Assembly (NCBI GenBank): GCA_012727745.1
Contig: JAAYGJ010000156.1
Span: 1 to 5,735 of the forward strand
Source of the DNA: Clostridia bacterium
GTDB taxonomy: Bacteria > Bacillota > DSM-521 > Neomoorellales > Neomoorellaceae
Direction: 5' to 3'
DNA: 5,735 bases
Below the pieces are notes generated by a model. It saw only the letters and a list, made by a program, of their open reading frames with translations, was not told the DNA's origin and did no database searches. Below, one piece after another: positions 5,645-5,735 of this stretch. Made by a program: the position numbers and the translations under genes. Positions within the stretch are counted from its first letter, which is position 1. Each line of letters opens with the position of its first letter.

Positions 5645-5735
5645 ATTTGATGGTTTTCTCCTTTCCCTTTGTAGTACCAGGGCATAAATAACCTGGCCAG
5701 GACTTCAACAGTAAAGAAGATGAACAGGCTGATAA
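5641..5735 (-). CDS. ABC transporter permease, C-terminal end (partial)
   Basis: Only the last 30 residues are in the window, read on the minus strand from the right edge: ISLFIFFTVEVLARLFMPWY followed by a basic, polar tail ending HQI. A final hydrophobic helix, then LARLFMPWYYK, is typical of the C-terminus of ThiX/SsuC-type permeases (BPD_transp_1 family), which usually end in a helix followed by a LER..-PW.. segment. Its TGA (5643-5641) overlaps the ATG of the binding-protein gene in an ATGA, so the two are translationally coupled. Position and strand support a permease-lipoprotein-ATPase operon. The call rests on a short fragment and on context. Confidence 0.7.
   Translation of the reverse strand, partial: ISLFIFFTVEVLARLFMPWYYKGKGENHQI

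Noticed and set aside
1956..5735. A selenocysteine-dependent organometal transport (SAO-type) locus, because a Sec thioredoxin-like gene lies near an ABC importer
   Set aside because: The ABC operon is convergent, separated by a terminator and a remnant, and resembles ThiXYZ-type importers. Its binding protein has no UGA or vicinal Cys/Sec pair, and no MerB-like lyase or DsrE-like gene is present.
1..5735. tRNA, rRNA, CRISPR array, insertion sequence or riboswitch
   Set aside because: I saw no cloverleaf, regularly spaced repeats, transposase motifs or terminal inverted repeats. The thiamine-like operon's leader, where a TPP riboswitch might be, lies outside the window.

Overview
The window looks like chromosomal DNA from an anaerobic, selenocysteine-using Firmicute, probably of the class Clostridia. 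This is an inference from gene content: a Mn-dependent (family II) pyrophosphatase, a MepA-like MATE exporter, a small CLEC-motif membrane peptide of the CD1871A type, a polyferredoxin-like membrane protein, strong AGGAGG-type ribosome binding sites and mid-range GC. The family or genus cannot be named from the sequence.

Layout. (1) 1-274, plus: C-terminal end of the pyrophosphatase, followed by a terminator that can serve both strands. (2) 336-1727, minus: a complete MATE-family transporter with a good sigma-A-type promoter. (3) 1728-1955: divergent control region. (4) 1956-3541, plus: a compact three-gene redox cassette made of a 48-residue membrane peptide ending in a CLEC motif, a membrane 4Fe-4S polyferredoxin (283 aa) and a membrane-anchored thioredoxin-fold protein. 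In the last gene the first active-site cysteine codon is an in-frame UGA, so the active site reads U-G-P-C. A hairpin with a G-containing AGUU loop lies at SECIS-like distance behind the UGA. An annotation that stops at this UGA would miss the gene. (5) 3553-3589: terminator hairpin usable from both sides. (6) 3588-3764, minus: the broken C-terminal end of a major facilitator transporter. (7) 3862-5735, minus: an ABC importer operon (permease end, NMT1/THI5-like lipoprotein, ATPase) resembling importers of thiamine pyrimidine precursors. Its binding-protein gene carries one single-base frameshift near codon 272.

How the parts may work together. The plus-strand cassette plausibly moves electrons through a membrane Fe-S protein to an extracytoplasmic selenium-based thiol oxidoreductase, with the small CXXC peptide as an accessory. 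The substrate is unknown. The ABC operon would supply a pyrimidine-type thiamine precursor if the frameshift is not real. The selenoprotein is the main point of interest. No selenium-insertion genes (selA, selB, selC, selD) lie in the window, so the Sec reading depends on the rest of the genome.
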